Position numbers and translations under genes: made by a program. From positions 23,317,925 to 23,381,924 of the forward strand of contig NC_132878.1 of assembly GCF_030463535.1 (NCBI RefSeq): 64,000 bases of DNA, written 5' to 3'. The stretch is from Salminus brasiliensis (Eukaryota; Chordata; Actinopteri; Characiformes; Bryconidae). This document shows positions 48,780-60,820 of the stretch, piece by piece; within the stretch, counting starts at the first letter, position 1, and every line of letters starts with the position of its first letter. The notes under the pieces were generated by a model. It was given only the letters and a program-made list of their open reading frames with translations, was not told the origin of the DNA and made no database searches.

Positions 48780-49221
48780 TGCAGCGTGTTTGGGCTGGAC
48801 GCGGTTAGCGTTAGCATGTCAACAGGTGGAGCCTCACGGATAAAGAATTTCTTTCAGGTTACTTGGCAACGCCCATTAAAATAGTTATGCACCGACCGAG
48901 GCGTCTGATTGGCGGACGGCGCGCTGACGTCCGCTCTCTCCCATGGAGTGGAAGCTGAAAGTTATTTTTTGGGGGGGCTCTCGTTGTAAACGGATCTCTC
49001 GCGCATGGACGAGTAACGAAGGAAATACAGCCGTAAAAGCACTGTGAGAAAAGCGAGGCCATCAGAGATATGAGCTCCGAACCCGAGAAGCGAGGCTAGT
49101 TTTTGGGGAGGGGCGCCTTGGGTCGTTGTTCTGGAGGAAGTTTGACGTTTTCGCAGCTTTTCTGACACTTTTTGAAATCTGTCCAGAGGCAGCGGCGCTC
49201 GGTCCGTTTCGCCTAGACGAA
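48780..49221 (+). promoter_or_regulatory. CpG-rich promoter and 5' UTR of abr-like gene, with two uORFs
   Basis: GC- and CpG-rich DNA precedes the start codon, with an inverted CCAAT box (GATTGG near 48907) and no TATA box. Two short upstream ORFs are visible: ATG GAC GAG TAA at 49005-49016 and a nine-codon one at 49070-49099 (MSSEPEKRG). They lie in the 5' UTR only if transcription begins upstream of them, which is inferred. Confidence 0.55.
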
Positions 49222-50092
49222 ATGTGGGAGCAGGAGGAATTCGAGAAACACTGGAGGAATGAGTTCCCCGACGGCGAGGTTCCTAAAATGAACCTCAGCT
49301 CGGTGGAGGACATCGAGAAGGAGCTGGAGAAGTGCAAGGCGAATCTGAAGACGCTCCAGCAGGCCCTGTCCGAGGAGAAGTTCAAGGTGATCTACCTGCA
49401 GACCACTATCGCGCAGAAGAAGAAAAGTTACGACGTGGAGAGGTGGGGGAGTAGAGAAGAGGGGGACGAGGGGCAGGCTGCTCCCGCTGCGGTGGCGACA
49501 GCGGCGACAGCGGCGACCGAGGAGGAGGAGGTGGGGAGCAAGCCCGCCAATGTGGCTGTTAAAGTCGACCGGTTAGACCGGGACAGCACGAAAGTACCCA
49601 TGCGGATAAAACTCCCCGGCCTGGGAAGTGTTGGGAGTAAATGTAGCGAAGATCTGAGCAGCTCGGTCCCACTTCGTTCAGACGTGGCCAGAGGCAGTAA
49701 GACGGGCAAACCCATTCTGGTTCCTCCACGGAAAAAGCCCAGCCTCGCGAAGGAGAGCCCCATCGTTCCGGCCCCGGAGCAGCCGCCTGCCCGCGACATG
49801 AAGCAGCAGCAGCAGCAGCAGCAGCAACCGCCCCAGCAGCAGAAGCCAGAGGAGCGCGACAGCGACCACGATTACGAGGACGTGGAGCTCAACGACAACT
49901 TCGTGCAGAGAAACCTTCTCAATCCCAAGGCGAGGATGCATCTCCGCTGGAGCAGGGATTTGGATTCTGGAGATGAGGGGCGGCTCTCGCCCTCCATGCC
50001 GTCCCGCTGCTCCTTCGGCTCGGGTCGCAGCACTCCTGACAGGCGGAGTGACGGATACCTCAGCTCTGACCACGACGACTCCTCCTCTGCAG
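49222..50092 (+). CDS. abr: First coding exon of an ABR/BCR-family RhoGEF-RhoGAP (partial gene)
   Basis: From ATG 49222, 290 codons plus one base run to a GCAG|gtagga donor. Residues 1-75 align with the BCR N-terminal oligomerisation coiled coil: FEKHWRNEFPDGEVPKMNL, DIEKELEKCKANLKTLQQ, FKVIYLQTTIAQKKKSYDVE then RWG. A low-complexity Ala/Glu/Pro/Gln middle follows, then DYEDVELNDNFVQRNLLNP, matching the DYEDAELN region of BCR, and an Ser/Asp-rich end. The family regulates Rac/Cdc42 through DH-PH, C2 and RhoGAP domains, which would lie beyond the window. I favour abr over bcr because aspa and ABR are both on human 17p13 and because the GRB2-binding YVNV site of BCR is not seen; bcr or a fish paralogue remains possible. 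The open frame extends 5' only through non-ATG codons. Confidence 0.75.
49804..49827 (+). repeat. abr: (CAG)7CAA polyglutamine tract in abr-like exon
   Basis: Seven pure CAG codons plus CAA, followed by a second short CAG run (PPQQQ). Confidence 0.97.
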
Positions 50093-50989
50093 GTAGGAAA
50101 ACAAACCACTACTTTCACCTTAGTGTCGCCCATGCTGCATGCTCGGTTACAGCTGAACAGAGAGTGATTTATTTACCACCAGCGAAAACAAGTGTGAGGT
50201 AAACCCACTTCTAGACACTGTCTGAAAACTCTCAGCTTCACAGTCCAGTTTGCACTCCTGTATATCTGCTGTAGGCTGGCACACGATATGACCTCTACTA
50301 CAGACGTAGCTAGCACAGTCCACTAAATCTCTGCTATGGGTGGTCACACATCAGTATGTTCAGTTAGATGCTGTACAGTAAGCTATTTAGCCACCTGTGA
50401 ATCTAACGCACAGCATGATGTTTACTCCGGATCCTCTCATTTGCTTTGCTGTTAGAAACTGAGCAACAAGAGATTTATTCTAAGGCATGAATACCAAATA
50501 CTTCATAGCCTCAGTTCCTGAAAAACCTACAGCTTCAAACCCCTCATACTTTTAGATCTGCTATGGGTTGTCACTTGGCATGCCATTCACTACCACCACT
50601 TTTATTTTGTGTTTGCAGTCAGAAGCTGAAAAGTAGCTGTTTGGCTAACCTCAGATATAAATGTGAGACATTATACCTCAGTATTTAAAAACCTCACAGC
50701 CTCAAAGCTCCATATATTTGCTCAGAGGCATATCATACTGACACCTTTCTTCAAAATACTTCAAAAAAGATTTAGTTACCTGTGAATCTAATGATCAGGT
50801 ATGAAGACACATTTACCTCAGGTGTCTGAACACAAGCCTCACAATCCAGGATCCACTTGGATTGATTTAGGTCTGATAAGGTCACCTGGCAAGACATCTG
50901 CTATTTGTCATTTTATTTCCAGTTAGACACTTAAATCAGTAAAAAATAGCCATGTTTAAACATTTTTATGAGGTATATACTGTATAAAC

Positions 50990-51760
50990 AAATACAGTTG
51001 CATGTGAAAGTGTTGACTGGACCCCCTTGTCCAAATCACACATTTTTCGTTTTTTTAATTAAGCAGCCTCTGTAGATAATCAAACACACCAATATTTGTT
51101 TTTAGCAAATCCTATTGCACAGTTTCTCTGTTTTTTATAAAATAAAAAAATAAAAAATACAGTTACTAACACCCTCTTTTGAAATCACAGCTATCAAAAA
51201 CCTTTTATAGCCTCCTACAAGTATTTCAGTTCTTGTGGTTGGATTTTCTTGAGATCTGAGATTCTTGGACTATCTTTCTGCACAGCTTGTTTTAAGGTCT
51301 GTTGACACATTTTCTATGATGTTCAGGTCAGGGGACTGTAAGGGCCATCCCAAAAGCTTCAGCTTGTGTTCAGTTGCTCCATGATGGATTTTGAGGTATG
51401 CTTGGAGTAGTTAACCTGTTGTAGCAGGAATCCTCTTTTCAGCTGCAGTATTTTAATAGATGCTTTGCCCTTTGCATCCAGGATTTGATGTATTTCTTCC
51501 TTTCATCCGTGCAATATTATGTATTCCTCCAGTGGCAACGCAACCACAAAGTTCGACAGACCCACTCACATTCTTCAGAGTTGGAAAGGTGTTCAAACAA
51601 CACCTACAAGCAATAGTGAACACTGAAATGGTACACCACCACTCTTGACTCAGCTTTCTGCAGGTTTTTGGCAGTCATGTAGGATTGCTTTGCCTTTCTT
51701 ACCAACATATGAGCAGTTCTCTCAGTTTTCTTGGTCCTCCAGAGCACTGTAGACTGTGTG
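50990..51760. mobile_element. Non-autonomous DNA-transposon-like repeat, abr intron 1
   Basis: GTGAAAGTGTTGACTGGACC, TTTTAAGGTCTGTTGACACA, GATGTTCAGGTCAGGGGACT and AGAGTTGGAAAGGTGTTCAA are words of a repeat common in teleosts, in order. A fragment of a similar element may be at 34740-35050 (CAAATCCTAATG, GGTTGGGACACT). Confidence 0.45.
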
Positions 51761-51763
51761 GGG

Positions 51764-51900
51764 ACTCAACGGTTAGAGCACCAGGCTATTGTGAACAGGG
51801 TCGTGGGTTCTATACCTGGGCTCGGCAAGCTGCCACTGTTGAGCTCTTGAGTAAAGCCCTTTATGCTCCCTGCTCATGGGGAGAAAATGGCACAAATGAT
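51764..51900 (+). mobile_element. tRNA-derived SINE copy, abr intron 1
   Basis: A-box-like GGGGACTCAACGGTTAGAG, B-box-like GTGGGTTCTATACCTGGG, then AAGCTGCCACTGTTGAGC and CTTGAGTAAAGCCCTTTATG. Same family as 20586-20760. It is inserted within or beside the preceding DNA-type repeat. Confidence 0.75.
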
Positions 51901-52604
51901 GAATATGGTTGTCTTGTCTTGCAAGCTGAAACCCCTTGGGCATCTTCTTATAGCCTTCCCCTGCCTCATGGGCATTGGTTGCTTTCTTTTTTTAGATATT
52001 TTAACAGTTGCTTAGAGAAGCCCATGGTTGCTGAGTGTGACAATGTGTACCTAATAATCTACTAGTGTAACTAAGTAATCTGGATTCTGCGACAGTTTCT
52101 AATTACAGTTGGAGACATGTTACATTTGTTTAATGGTGCTCAAATTTTCACATACAACTGCATCTTTACCTCCCTGAGAAAACTAGGTTCAGGTTTAAGC
52201 ATTTTTAGTTTGGTTCTGAACATTATGACCCTGTGTGCACTTGGTCAGTTTATGTTATTTAGTATGCAGATCGTATCCTGATAAGATTTAAGCTTTATGC
52301 ATGGTTGTCGAATGTGTCTTGGACAGACAGATGCATTTACGCTGCTATAATGTGTGGCTCAAATGCATCTTAGACCACCTCCTAAAGTGGGTTGACTGGG
52401 AATTTTATGTTTTAAATGAGTCATGGATGTATTGCACTTGCATTTTTATGTGGCTTGGCCTTATTCAGATATAATCGTGATACTCATGATGCATGAAGAG
52501 ATTTAGCTAACTGTGCATTTAAGTGTGAGACCTTCAAAAACATATTTAACTCAGTTCAAACTCTACTTATGTGTGTTGTGTGTTTATCTCTGGCATTGTT
52601 TGTA

Positions 52605-52629
52605 TTTGTTTGTTTGTTTGTTTGTTTGT
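52605..52629. repeat. (TTTG)n microsatellite
   Basis: Six TTTG units. Confidence 0.9.
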
Positions 52630-53762
52630 AAGAAAGGTAAAAGGACACCTTTTGGATATTTATCAGTGAATTTGAATGTGAAGTAAATGTTGATACTACA
52701 ACGTTACTGAATAACAGACTGAGCATAGTATTAAGTAGTCATTGATATAAAAAAAATACTCAAGTTACTAAAATAATGTCTCTGTTGGGAATCTGCTCCT
52801 TTAGCAATGGGTCATTCAGTGTTCAGAGCTGCATGGTTCCCTTTCATTGACAACCACATTTGGTTCAAGAGAGGAGAACTGAATCTAGCTGTTTAAAATT
52901 TACCTACACATGTTGATACAGTTGGATTTAAATCTCCACAATGTATCTTATAACAATAATAAAAATAATATAATAACCCTTTTTAACCCAGTATTTCTGG
53001 CTGGCCAAAACGTGCCTGTCCTAATTTAGAAGCATGCACTTTTAGAGGGACTGGAGTTGCCCTGTGTTGCCCTGAAATGTCAATATTTTAGCCTTATGGC
53101 ATAAAAATAGTATTAAAAATTCCTAACCGGCATCTACATTAGCGCGCTGTTCTAAATGTGTGGCTATGACAACAGGCCTCACAGAAAGCAAAAATGTTCA
53201 AGTTGAAAGTTGGTATTCTGCAAGCGCACACTGAGAAGTCACTAAGAAGTCTGAAGCAGCACTGTGTCCATCTGCCAACATGGCTTGTAAATTGAGATGT
53301 TTTGGTAGGCTAAGGTTTCTGGAGTTTTTTATGATCTGTCTCTAGGTCTTTCAGTACATGACAACAATGCATTTTGTCTGCTGAATAGATGTGGTACATA
53401 GTTTCATCTTTGAAGATGTACCTGATATCGTTAAGGTATGAGTTTCTGCACTTTGAGGGAACTCTTTGCTGTGTGTTATAAAGCTTACCTTTGCTACCTA
53501 CGCCCAAGACAGTTTTAAAGAGGCATGGCTGACTTATTTTTACTGTAAGTGGGTGATGTTTTGGAGGGGTAGTTTTAATCTGCTACTTCTAGAAAGTGCC
53601 AAACAGAAAAGTTATGTTTCTTTTGCTATTCTATTTTATTTCACGCTTAGAACTAATGGTTGATCTTATTGAATGGAGATTTTGAGAGAAATGCAGTGTA
53701 TTTGGGAAATGTTGGGAGATCGTGTGAGGAATCTTTGTGCAGCTTCTGTATAGAAGAAATTT

Positions 53763-53812
53763 ACATTTAAGGCATTTAGCAGACGGTCTTATCCAGAGCG
53801 ACTTACAAAAGT
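53763..53812 (+). repeat. Short fragment of a dispersed fish repeat
   Basis: TTTAAGGCATTTAGCAGACG then GTCTTATCCAGAGCGACTTA. Nearly identical to 58858-58910. Confidence 0.75.
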
Positions 53813-56025
53813 ACAGAAATGTACGTATGCAGCAAGGAAAAAGAATGCATGCTGCCTTTCTAAAGCTTATCAGCTTTCTTTAGTGCAACACTGACGCCTC
53901 CAATTTAAAGTGACAGAAACAGAACTGAAGTACAGGAAGCAGGAAGACTAGAGTTCAACTTGAACTATTTCCCAACTTACCCAACCAAGTGAAATGGAAG
54001 TTCAGTTCTCTGATCACTGAGTTTGTACTGTTTGAAACAAAGCCTTTTTGCTTCTAAAATAGGAAATAGGAACACATCCACACCTCTCTTTAAGACAAGT
54101 GATTTATTATAAAAACATGTCCTAGCAATTGGGGAGTTGTAACAGTGAATTCCACCACTGTCACCAATATATATATTTATTTACTCAACAGCTTAATTAT
54201 CTTATGTAGGTTGGTTTATATGTAACATTAGCGGCCTTATGGGACAGCTGTTGTGCTTTTTAAACGTTAACCCTAAATGTAGCATCAATAGGAGGCAGAA
54301 CATGCCTCTGGCAATCTGAACCTCCCATGTCCAGCATCAAACTCCAGTATTTTGACAGTGTAGGTTGAGAGGAATCAGCACACCCTCCTGCAGACAATTT
54401 GATTGCAAATTGGATCAAAAGCATAAGTAGGCCTGTGTCTGCCTTGAGGTGATTCATAAACATCATAAAATAGGTCTTAAAATAGGCGCAATGTGGCCAT
54501 GCACCATAACCTCAAAATGAAGTTAGTCGTTGTGCATGGAAATGTGTGCTGCAATCCCAAATGGCAGATGCTTTTTCCAAATGCAAAATCTCCAGTCTGC
54601 GAATTATCCAGAGAACTAGCTAATGTTATCTCGCAGTGTCTGGATGAGAATGAGGTTTGAATGAGGTCAGTCAGTGGGCTAGGGAAGGTTGGAGCACACT
54701 AATGTCTGTCCAGTAATCAGCACACCCATTTCAGTGGACATGGACACAGTGATTGACCTGAGTTGCAAGCCCAGATTTAACACTATTGTTCACTCTTGCG
54801 CAAAAACAGCTCAGAAAGAGGAAGGAGGAAGAGACAGAGAGACTAGCTGACAGTTAGTGGAACAAATGTGACACACTCTTTATGGATTCACAGTCCATAT
54901 TCAACGCAAAGTCTATATATTGACTTTTGGTTGGCGCTTGGTTTTGCCTGCTTGTCGAGGGCAGGCTCACCCTATAACCGTATTTTAAAAGTAACCATTA
55001 GAAAAGCAAGAAACTGAGCTCTGCTGTGCATTTTGTGTTTACCACTGTCTGGAAAGCTGTGCATGGTAAAAAATGCAGGCAGCTCACAGATGTTTCCTGA
55101 ATACAAACTGTGGAGCCATCACAGTACTGTGTATATTTTGCATAGATGCCTCTAATATGTTTGGCCTGTCCACAAAGCAAGCACTTGGATCAATTGCCTT
55201 GGCGTGTGAGTTATACTTTTGCCAGACAAATGAGAACTAGTTTGGTGTGCTTGTTCCTTCTCTTAATATGGGATAATCGTGGATTTGACTTGATTGGGTG
55301 CACATCTGGAAAAAAAGAAACATCTGGGCTCTGTGTGTATCCGTGCATGCCGTTAATTCCTGGGAGCAGTCAGATATCTGTGGTGTCGACATGTGGCGGA
55401 CAAGGATCAAAAACGCATTTCCCAAGGACCTGTTCATAACCAGCAGGGTCCTGCTGTAACAGTCTGCTCAGTTGGGCTGAACAGCTGAGTATGGGATCTG
55501 TCACAGACTTGCTTTTAATTATTCCAAATCTCTTCATTCTGTTCACTCTTACAAACGCTTACTTTTGATTGGGTTTTCCTGTACAACCCCTCCCACCTTT
55601 AACAGTGATAAAATCACTGTAATACACAGCTTATTGCTTATATGTCAGACAGTTTCAAGATTAAAGTATGCTGTCAAAAACCTGTCAAAATAGTTTGTTG
55701 TACCGTAGTATTAGCAGAATGCTGACTGTGATTGGCTGAGAAATTGAATTGGCACAAGATCTGATCATACGTTTTCATGATGACTTGAACTGGATAGCTT
55801 TTGTTTGAGGGCAGATTATGTGTTCACATTTATTAATAATAATGGTTGCAAGTATTATTTAATGTTTTACTACATGTATGATTAAAATATATAATATTAT
55901 ATTATGATATTTTTAGCATATATCATGTGTAATGCATGATGATAGATATACAGTGAATTGCTAATTAATTAAATTAAAATAAATTAATTATTTGTAATTA
56001 AATTTGTAAAAATCTATTTTATTAT

Positions 56026-56026
56026 G

Positions 56027-56071
<45 letters not shown>
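56026..56071. repeat. (ATT)n microsatellite
   Basis: About 15 uninterrupted ATT units after an AT-rich AATTAATT stretch. Confidence 0.95.
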
Positions 56072-56072
<1 letters not shown>

Positions 56073-56259
56073 TCTTGTATATTGTATTATTTATTATTAC
56101 CTTAATCTGGCCTCAGTGTTGTCTCAGTTTCAGTCACTCTTGGTCTTATGAAATTGACCAGGAGTGACCGTTAGCTTGATGCAAACAAACACTCAAGCAG
56201 TCTTGTACATCCTTTTTCCCACACTGGGGCAGAAGCCCAAATGGCTTATAAGTCTCCAT

Positions 56260-56614
56260 TAGGGCTGGGCAATATGGTGAAAAATGTTATCACAATATTT
56301 AAAGACATTTTCATGATGCATGATATTAACCACAACAGTCATAATTACAGAGAAAATGTATTTTTTTTAAATAGATTTTAAAAAACTAATATTCAGATAC
56401 TCTCCAATATTTAGTACAGTTATTTTTATTCAAAATCTGCTGCACTTCATCCAGTTTAACCGGTCTAATTACACATGTTGTAATGAAACGTGCAGTTGAT
56501 CAGTGTTATTTAAGCACTGACCATATCCTCGATATGCAAAGAAAAGCATATTGTGTATCCTGAAAACAAAATTGATCTCAATACAATGAAATATTGTCAT
56601 ATTGCCCAGCTCTA
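56260..56614. mobile_element. hAT-type MITE with 17-bp terminal inverted repeats
   Basis: Left end TAGGGCTGGGCAATATG (56260-56276) and right end CATATTGCCCAGCTCTA (56598-56614) are inverted repeats matching at 16 of 17 positions. The 8-bp flanks GTCTCCAT and GTCTAAAC share five positions, consistent with an eroded hAT-type target duplication. Non-coding, 355 bp. Confidence 0.8.
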
Positions 56615-57993
56615 GTCTAAACATAGTGCAGTGTGGCACCCAAACATTGTATTATAAGTAAGTTGAGATTTAGCCTCATGTTCAGAATTCGGGAGTAAAA
56701 GTCAAACTATAGGGAGTACAGAGCCATTTGAGATGAAGCCTAGGTTTAATACTAGTAACTAATACAATACTTTAATACTACTAGGCAGATTCAACCAGAC
56801 CACAAACCATTGAAGCCTTGCAAGACATTACACAGACATATTCTGTTTTATAATGCAGTTCAAAGGCTAACACTGACGACGAATGGACAGTAAACAGTTT
56901 AGCTTATTAGTTACCTATCTATACGTTCTTGTCAGCCCCTTAGTTTGAACAAAACCTACTGGATTTCCTTCTTCATCTGTCTGTACACTTGATTGTCCAT
57001 GTGAGCAGCTCAGAAGTCCATGAAGAGCCCAAAGATTTTAGCCATTATTACACAATTTAATTGCCTCGAGATGGTGATAGGTGTGTGTATATCAGCTATT
57101 TTACAGTGGAGTTGAACAAGGCTTATTCAATCACATACACATAAAAACAGAACTATCAGTTTTATAATCCGTATTTTAAGTTAAGCCTAACTCTGATATG
57201 TGGACAATTGCCGGTCACTTAGAAGACTTCACTGGGTGTCTGTGAACTTTGTGTTTTATCCAGGTTTTTTGTCTGTTGGTTACTGTCAGTTATGTTATGT
57301 TCATAAGGAATGTTGTCTGACCACCTGCTCTTCCTGTAGCTAAATAGTTTTTTGACGTGCGTGGACGAATTCCTATGGGTTAATGATTCACAAGACGCTC
57401 GTGTTGAAACTCCATTCAAAACCGTTTTCTACTTCTGCATGTTTACATTTGAAAGAGGTTGCCTGTTAGCCTTGTCAATATTGATTCTGGTGTTTTTTAT
57501 GGTGAAGTAGCCATTGGCCTGCTTTGCAGGTCCTTGCTTTGAGCTGAGGCCCTGATTCTATTGAGAGTTAAAATTAGCCCAAGACAAGTTATCTCTGGTA
57601 GGCAGTCTCTACTGACCTAGATGTGTGTCCTATTGTTAAAGCTTCCTACAGTCTCTGAAAGGTACTGCCAAAAATCTTAAAGTCAGTTCAGTGGTTTCAG
57701 ACAGTATTTAATGTTACATAGAAAGCATCTCCCTCAGTATTGTCAGGTCAGGTCTCCTAACGGTATTGAGCCACTAGCTGGTTGCTGGCTGAGTCAGAAG
57801 TTGAGTAAGGTTCATATTGAGAGTCTGTAGCCTTCCATAGAAACCATGTAGGGCCTTTGCTGCTGCTGTAGCTGCAGTTTTTAGGTGAATCAGTCAAAAG
57901 CCAACCACTAAAATGGAATCACCCAAAAAATGCTGTGTTTACTTTGGCAACTTTGCCTTGTTGCTACATTAGTGTAACACTAATAGCCCTAAG

Positions 57994-58013
57994 GTGTGTG
58001 TGTGTGTGTGTGT
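57994..58013. repeat. (GT)n microsatellite
   Basis: About ten GT units followed by a G run. Confidence 0.9.
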
Positions 58014-58857
58014 GGGGGGGTGGTGGTGGTGTAATTGACCATGCTGACGAAGAGAGGGAAATTTAGTGCATACAGACAAGAAGTTGTAGGCGTGACTTGC
58101 CTGGACAGAGAACCGCACAATCACACTCCACCCTGTCCCACAGGGGGACTGTATCAGCTCAGAATGAATGGTATCAAAGCTAACATCTTTCCTTTTTGTT
58201 TGTTAAAAAAAGGAAGGCAACATGCAATGTAACGTCACAAACAGAAAACAGACAGCATCAAAAGAAAATGTCCTGCTCCAGAGTTCTGGAATCATCCAAA
58301 TCACTAATCATTGATTACCTGGCTGTAAGATATTCTTTGCAAACTATGATTTTGAAAGCTACATATTTCCGGAACTTAACAAGTGAAAACTGAGGGGTGA
58401 TCCAAAGTTCTAACACAGATATTTTGGTGGTGTAAAACCTGTAATTAGCATCTCTGAGTCAAAGAAATCTACAAGTCAAAGAGTCTGAATCCTCCTAAAA
58501 ACAGACATCATAAGTGGACAGATAAAGCTTACCTCTTTCATAGTCTGAAGTGACAATTAATAGAGGTATTACTATGCATCAACAAAAAAAAACTGATGTT
58601 GCAATGCCAAATGATGACCATGTGTCATGGAGATGTGACGATGCATTGTGAAGCATGGGCTTTCTATTTGTTATGATATTTAATGCAGTTGTTTTATCTA
58701 AACATCAACAACCTACCTCAGCATGCTCACATTATGCTCCACACTCCTCCCACATCACGGCTCTAATCTCATAGATTATACAACCACTGGATAAATGTTT
58801 TTTCCTCTTTCAAATGTTGCTGTAAATATTGAAAGGTAAGAAAACAGCATCATTTAC

Positions 58858-58910
58858 ATTTGCATTTAAGGCATTTAGCAGACGCTCTTATCCAGAGCAA
58901 CTTACAAAGT
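58858..58910 (+). repeat. Short fragment of a dispersed fish repeat
   Basis: TTTAAGGCATTTAGCAGACG then CTCTTATCCAGAGCAACTTA, as at 53763-53812. Confidence 0.75.
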
Positions 58911-59544
58911 TAAGACACTACTAAAAAAAAGTCAATAAGGCGACCACTCTGCTAATCGCCCAAGTATTCTCTGAAGAGGTGGGTCTTCAGTCTGTGTTTG
59001 AATTATGCATCATGCATCCAAGTTTGTGGACTAAATCAAGTGTGTCATTATACCCATAGATAATAACGTTGAATATCTATGAAAACTAGGCCCTGACCTA
59101 ATCAAGATATTGGTAGATGATTCCATCAATAAAGCACCGGTATCTTCTTTTGTACCAGGGTTCACCACTTACATGTTAGATACTATTTACTATTCACTTT
59201 GGATAATACCTATTACAGCAACATGGGTTGAACAGGACAGATCTGACCATATTGGCCAGAATTTTCAGCTCTTTTAAATCCCAGGCTTTCACATGGAGAC
59301 CTGCTGACATTGAGGGTGGATGTACTCTTTAAAGAATACTTATAGCAGTGTCCACTCTTGAGACTGACACTAAGAGAGATCTCTGTTCACACAGGAATGG
59401 GCTGCTGGGAGTTTACCTTCAACATTTTTTTTTTATAAATTGCCAGGAAACAAAACCAAGCGGAAGAGTCTGTTAAGATTGATATCATCTTAATCATGTT
59501 GTGCATCAGTTTTATTGATGGATTTCCTTGCACTTCTATTTCAG

Positions 59545-59571
59545 ATCGACACAGGCTATGTGCAGAGAGCT
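59545..59571 (+). CDS. Candidate 27-nt microexon of abr-like gene
   Basis: A pyrimidine-rich tract and tttcag acceptor precede 27 nt followed by a perfect gtgagt donor. Entry and exit are both phase 1, matching the phase of exon 1, and the insert would read DRHRLCAES without a stop. No homology supports it, so it may be chance. Confidence 0.15.
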
Positions 59572-60630
59572 GTGAGTGTCTCTGTGTTTAACTTCCTCTG
59601 GCGTGTGGCACTGTACAGGGCATGTACTGCATTAACCACAACAAAGCACCCTATTTTCTCTGCACCGGGTTAGCAGTGGCTTCAGGGCACACTGCTAGCT
59701 CGTTAGCACTAGCATGTTATTCTAGTCTGCAGTGAAGAACGCTGCTTATACTAGTGAGTTATACTAAAGTTGAATGTTCGCTGTTATAAAGGGTGTGGAA
59801 TATTCACACTAGTGCTCACGAACACAAACATTACGCATGCCTTTTTGTTTTTTCTTCTGTCTCGTCCTAGCCATTAAACGTGGGCCTGCCCAGGCCCATT
59901 CCTGCAGCTCCTGCTTAAGGAGAGGACATGCTTCCTGTGTGTGTGTATACTGTGTGTTTGTGTGAGGGGGGAAAAAGGGGGGGGGGTATGGAGTAGGAAA
60001 GCTTGGACATTAAGACAACCAGTGTCTGTAGATCTTTAGCACTGTAGACCTGAGTATGTTCTGCTGTTGAGTGTTAAGTCACTTTCACTTTTATAGACAT
60101 GGTTAGTTTAGTCTAGCGTCTAGAATCTTTGTAAGACTGATCTTTGTAAATCACCTTGTAACTTCAGTGTGGATGGACAGATTTCAGCTGCTGTCAGCTC
60201 TTTAAAGGTCAATGTATTGTCTCTGTCATGCAAAAAGCCCTGTATCTCCAAAATAGCAACTTTACAGGAGGAGGTTTTAAAACCCTAACAGGCTTTGCAC
60301 ACTAGAGCAAATTATAGAAACGGGAGGTAAGGTCAGTATTTTATGATCTGGGCCTTCAAAGTGTGTATTAGCCTGCAACATGTAACATAGGATCCACAGT
60401 AACTCATCTCTGGGGTTGTTTTAGTTAAAACATGAGCTTAACTTTGTGTTCACAGTTTGGTAGTGGCTCTTAAAGTCTAGAGTACTACTGGTCATTATCT
60501 GCCCACACACCCTTATAGTGGAGAGGTTGAAAGCAGTAGGTGTGTGAGTAGGTGTAGTGTGGACTGTTCTTTCTCCCCTCTCTGGCTTTTGGATTTTTTA
60601 CTAGAACGACTTTCTTCGGTTGTTCCGTTC

Positions 60631-60632
<2 letters not shown>

Positions 60633-60689
<57 letters not shown>
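60633..60689. repeat. (GT)n microsatellite
   Basis: About 28 GT units. Confidence 0.97.
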
Positions 60690-60690
<1 letters not shown>

Positions 60691-60820
60691 CAAAGAGCAT
60701 GTTAGATCATGTCGCAGTGATATCAGAAGTTCATCCAAGTCTGGGCACAGTGTTTAATAGGCTTGTATTTGGCGTTGTCATTACAATGTTGGGTAACACT
60801 TCACTTGACTAGTCGGTGCA

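Noticed and set aside
49428-50133. Minus-strand open frames opposite the abr-like exon
   Set aside because: Shadow frames produced by GC-rich codons and the CAG tract of the real exon.
59871-59925. Possible exon after TCCTAG at 59871
   Set aside because: The stretch is dominated by a GGGCCTGCCCAGGCCC palindrome and hits a stop soon; no donor in a fitting phase.
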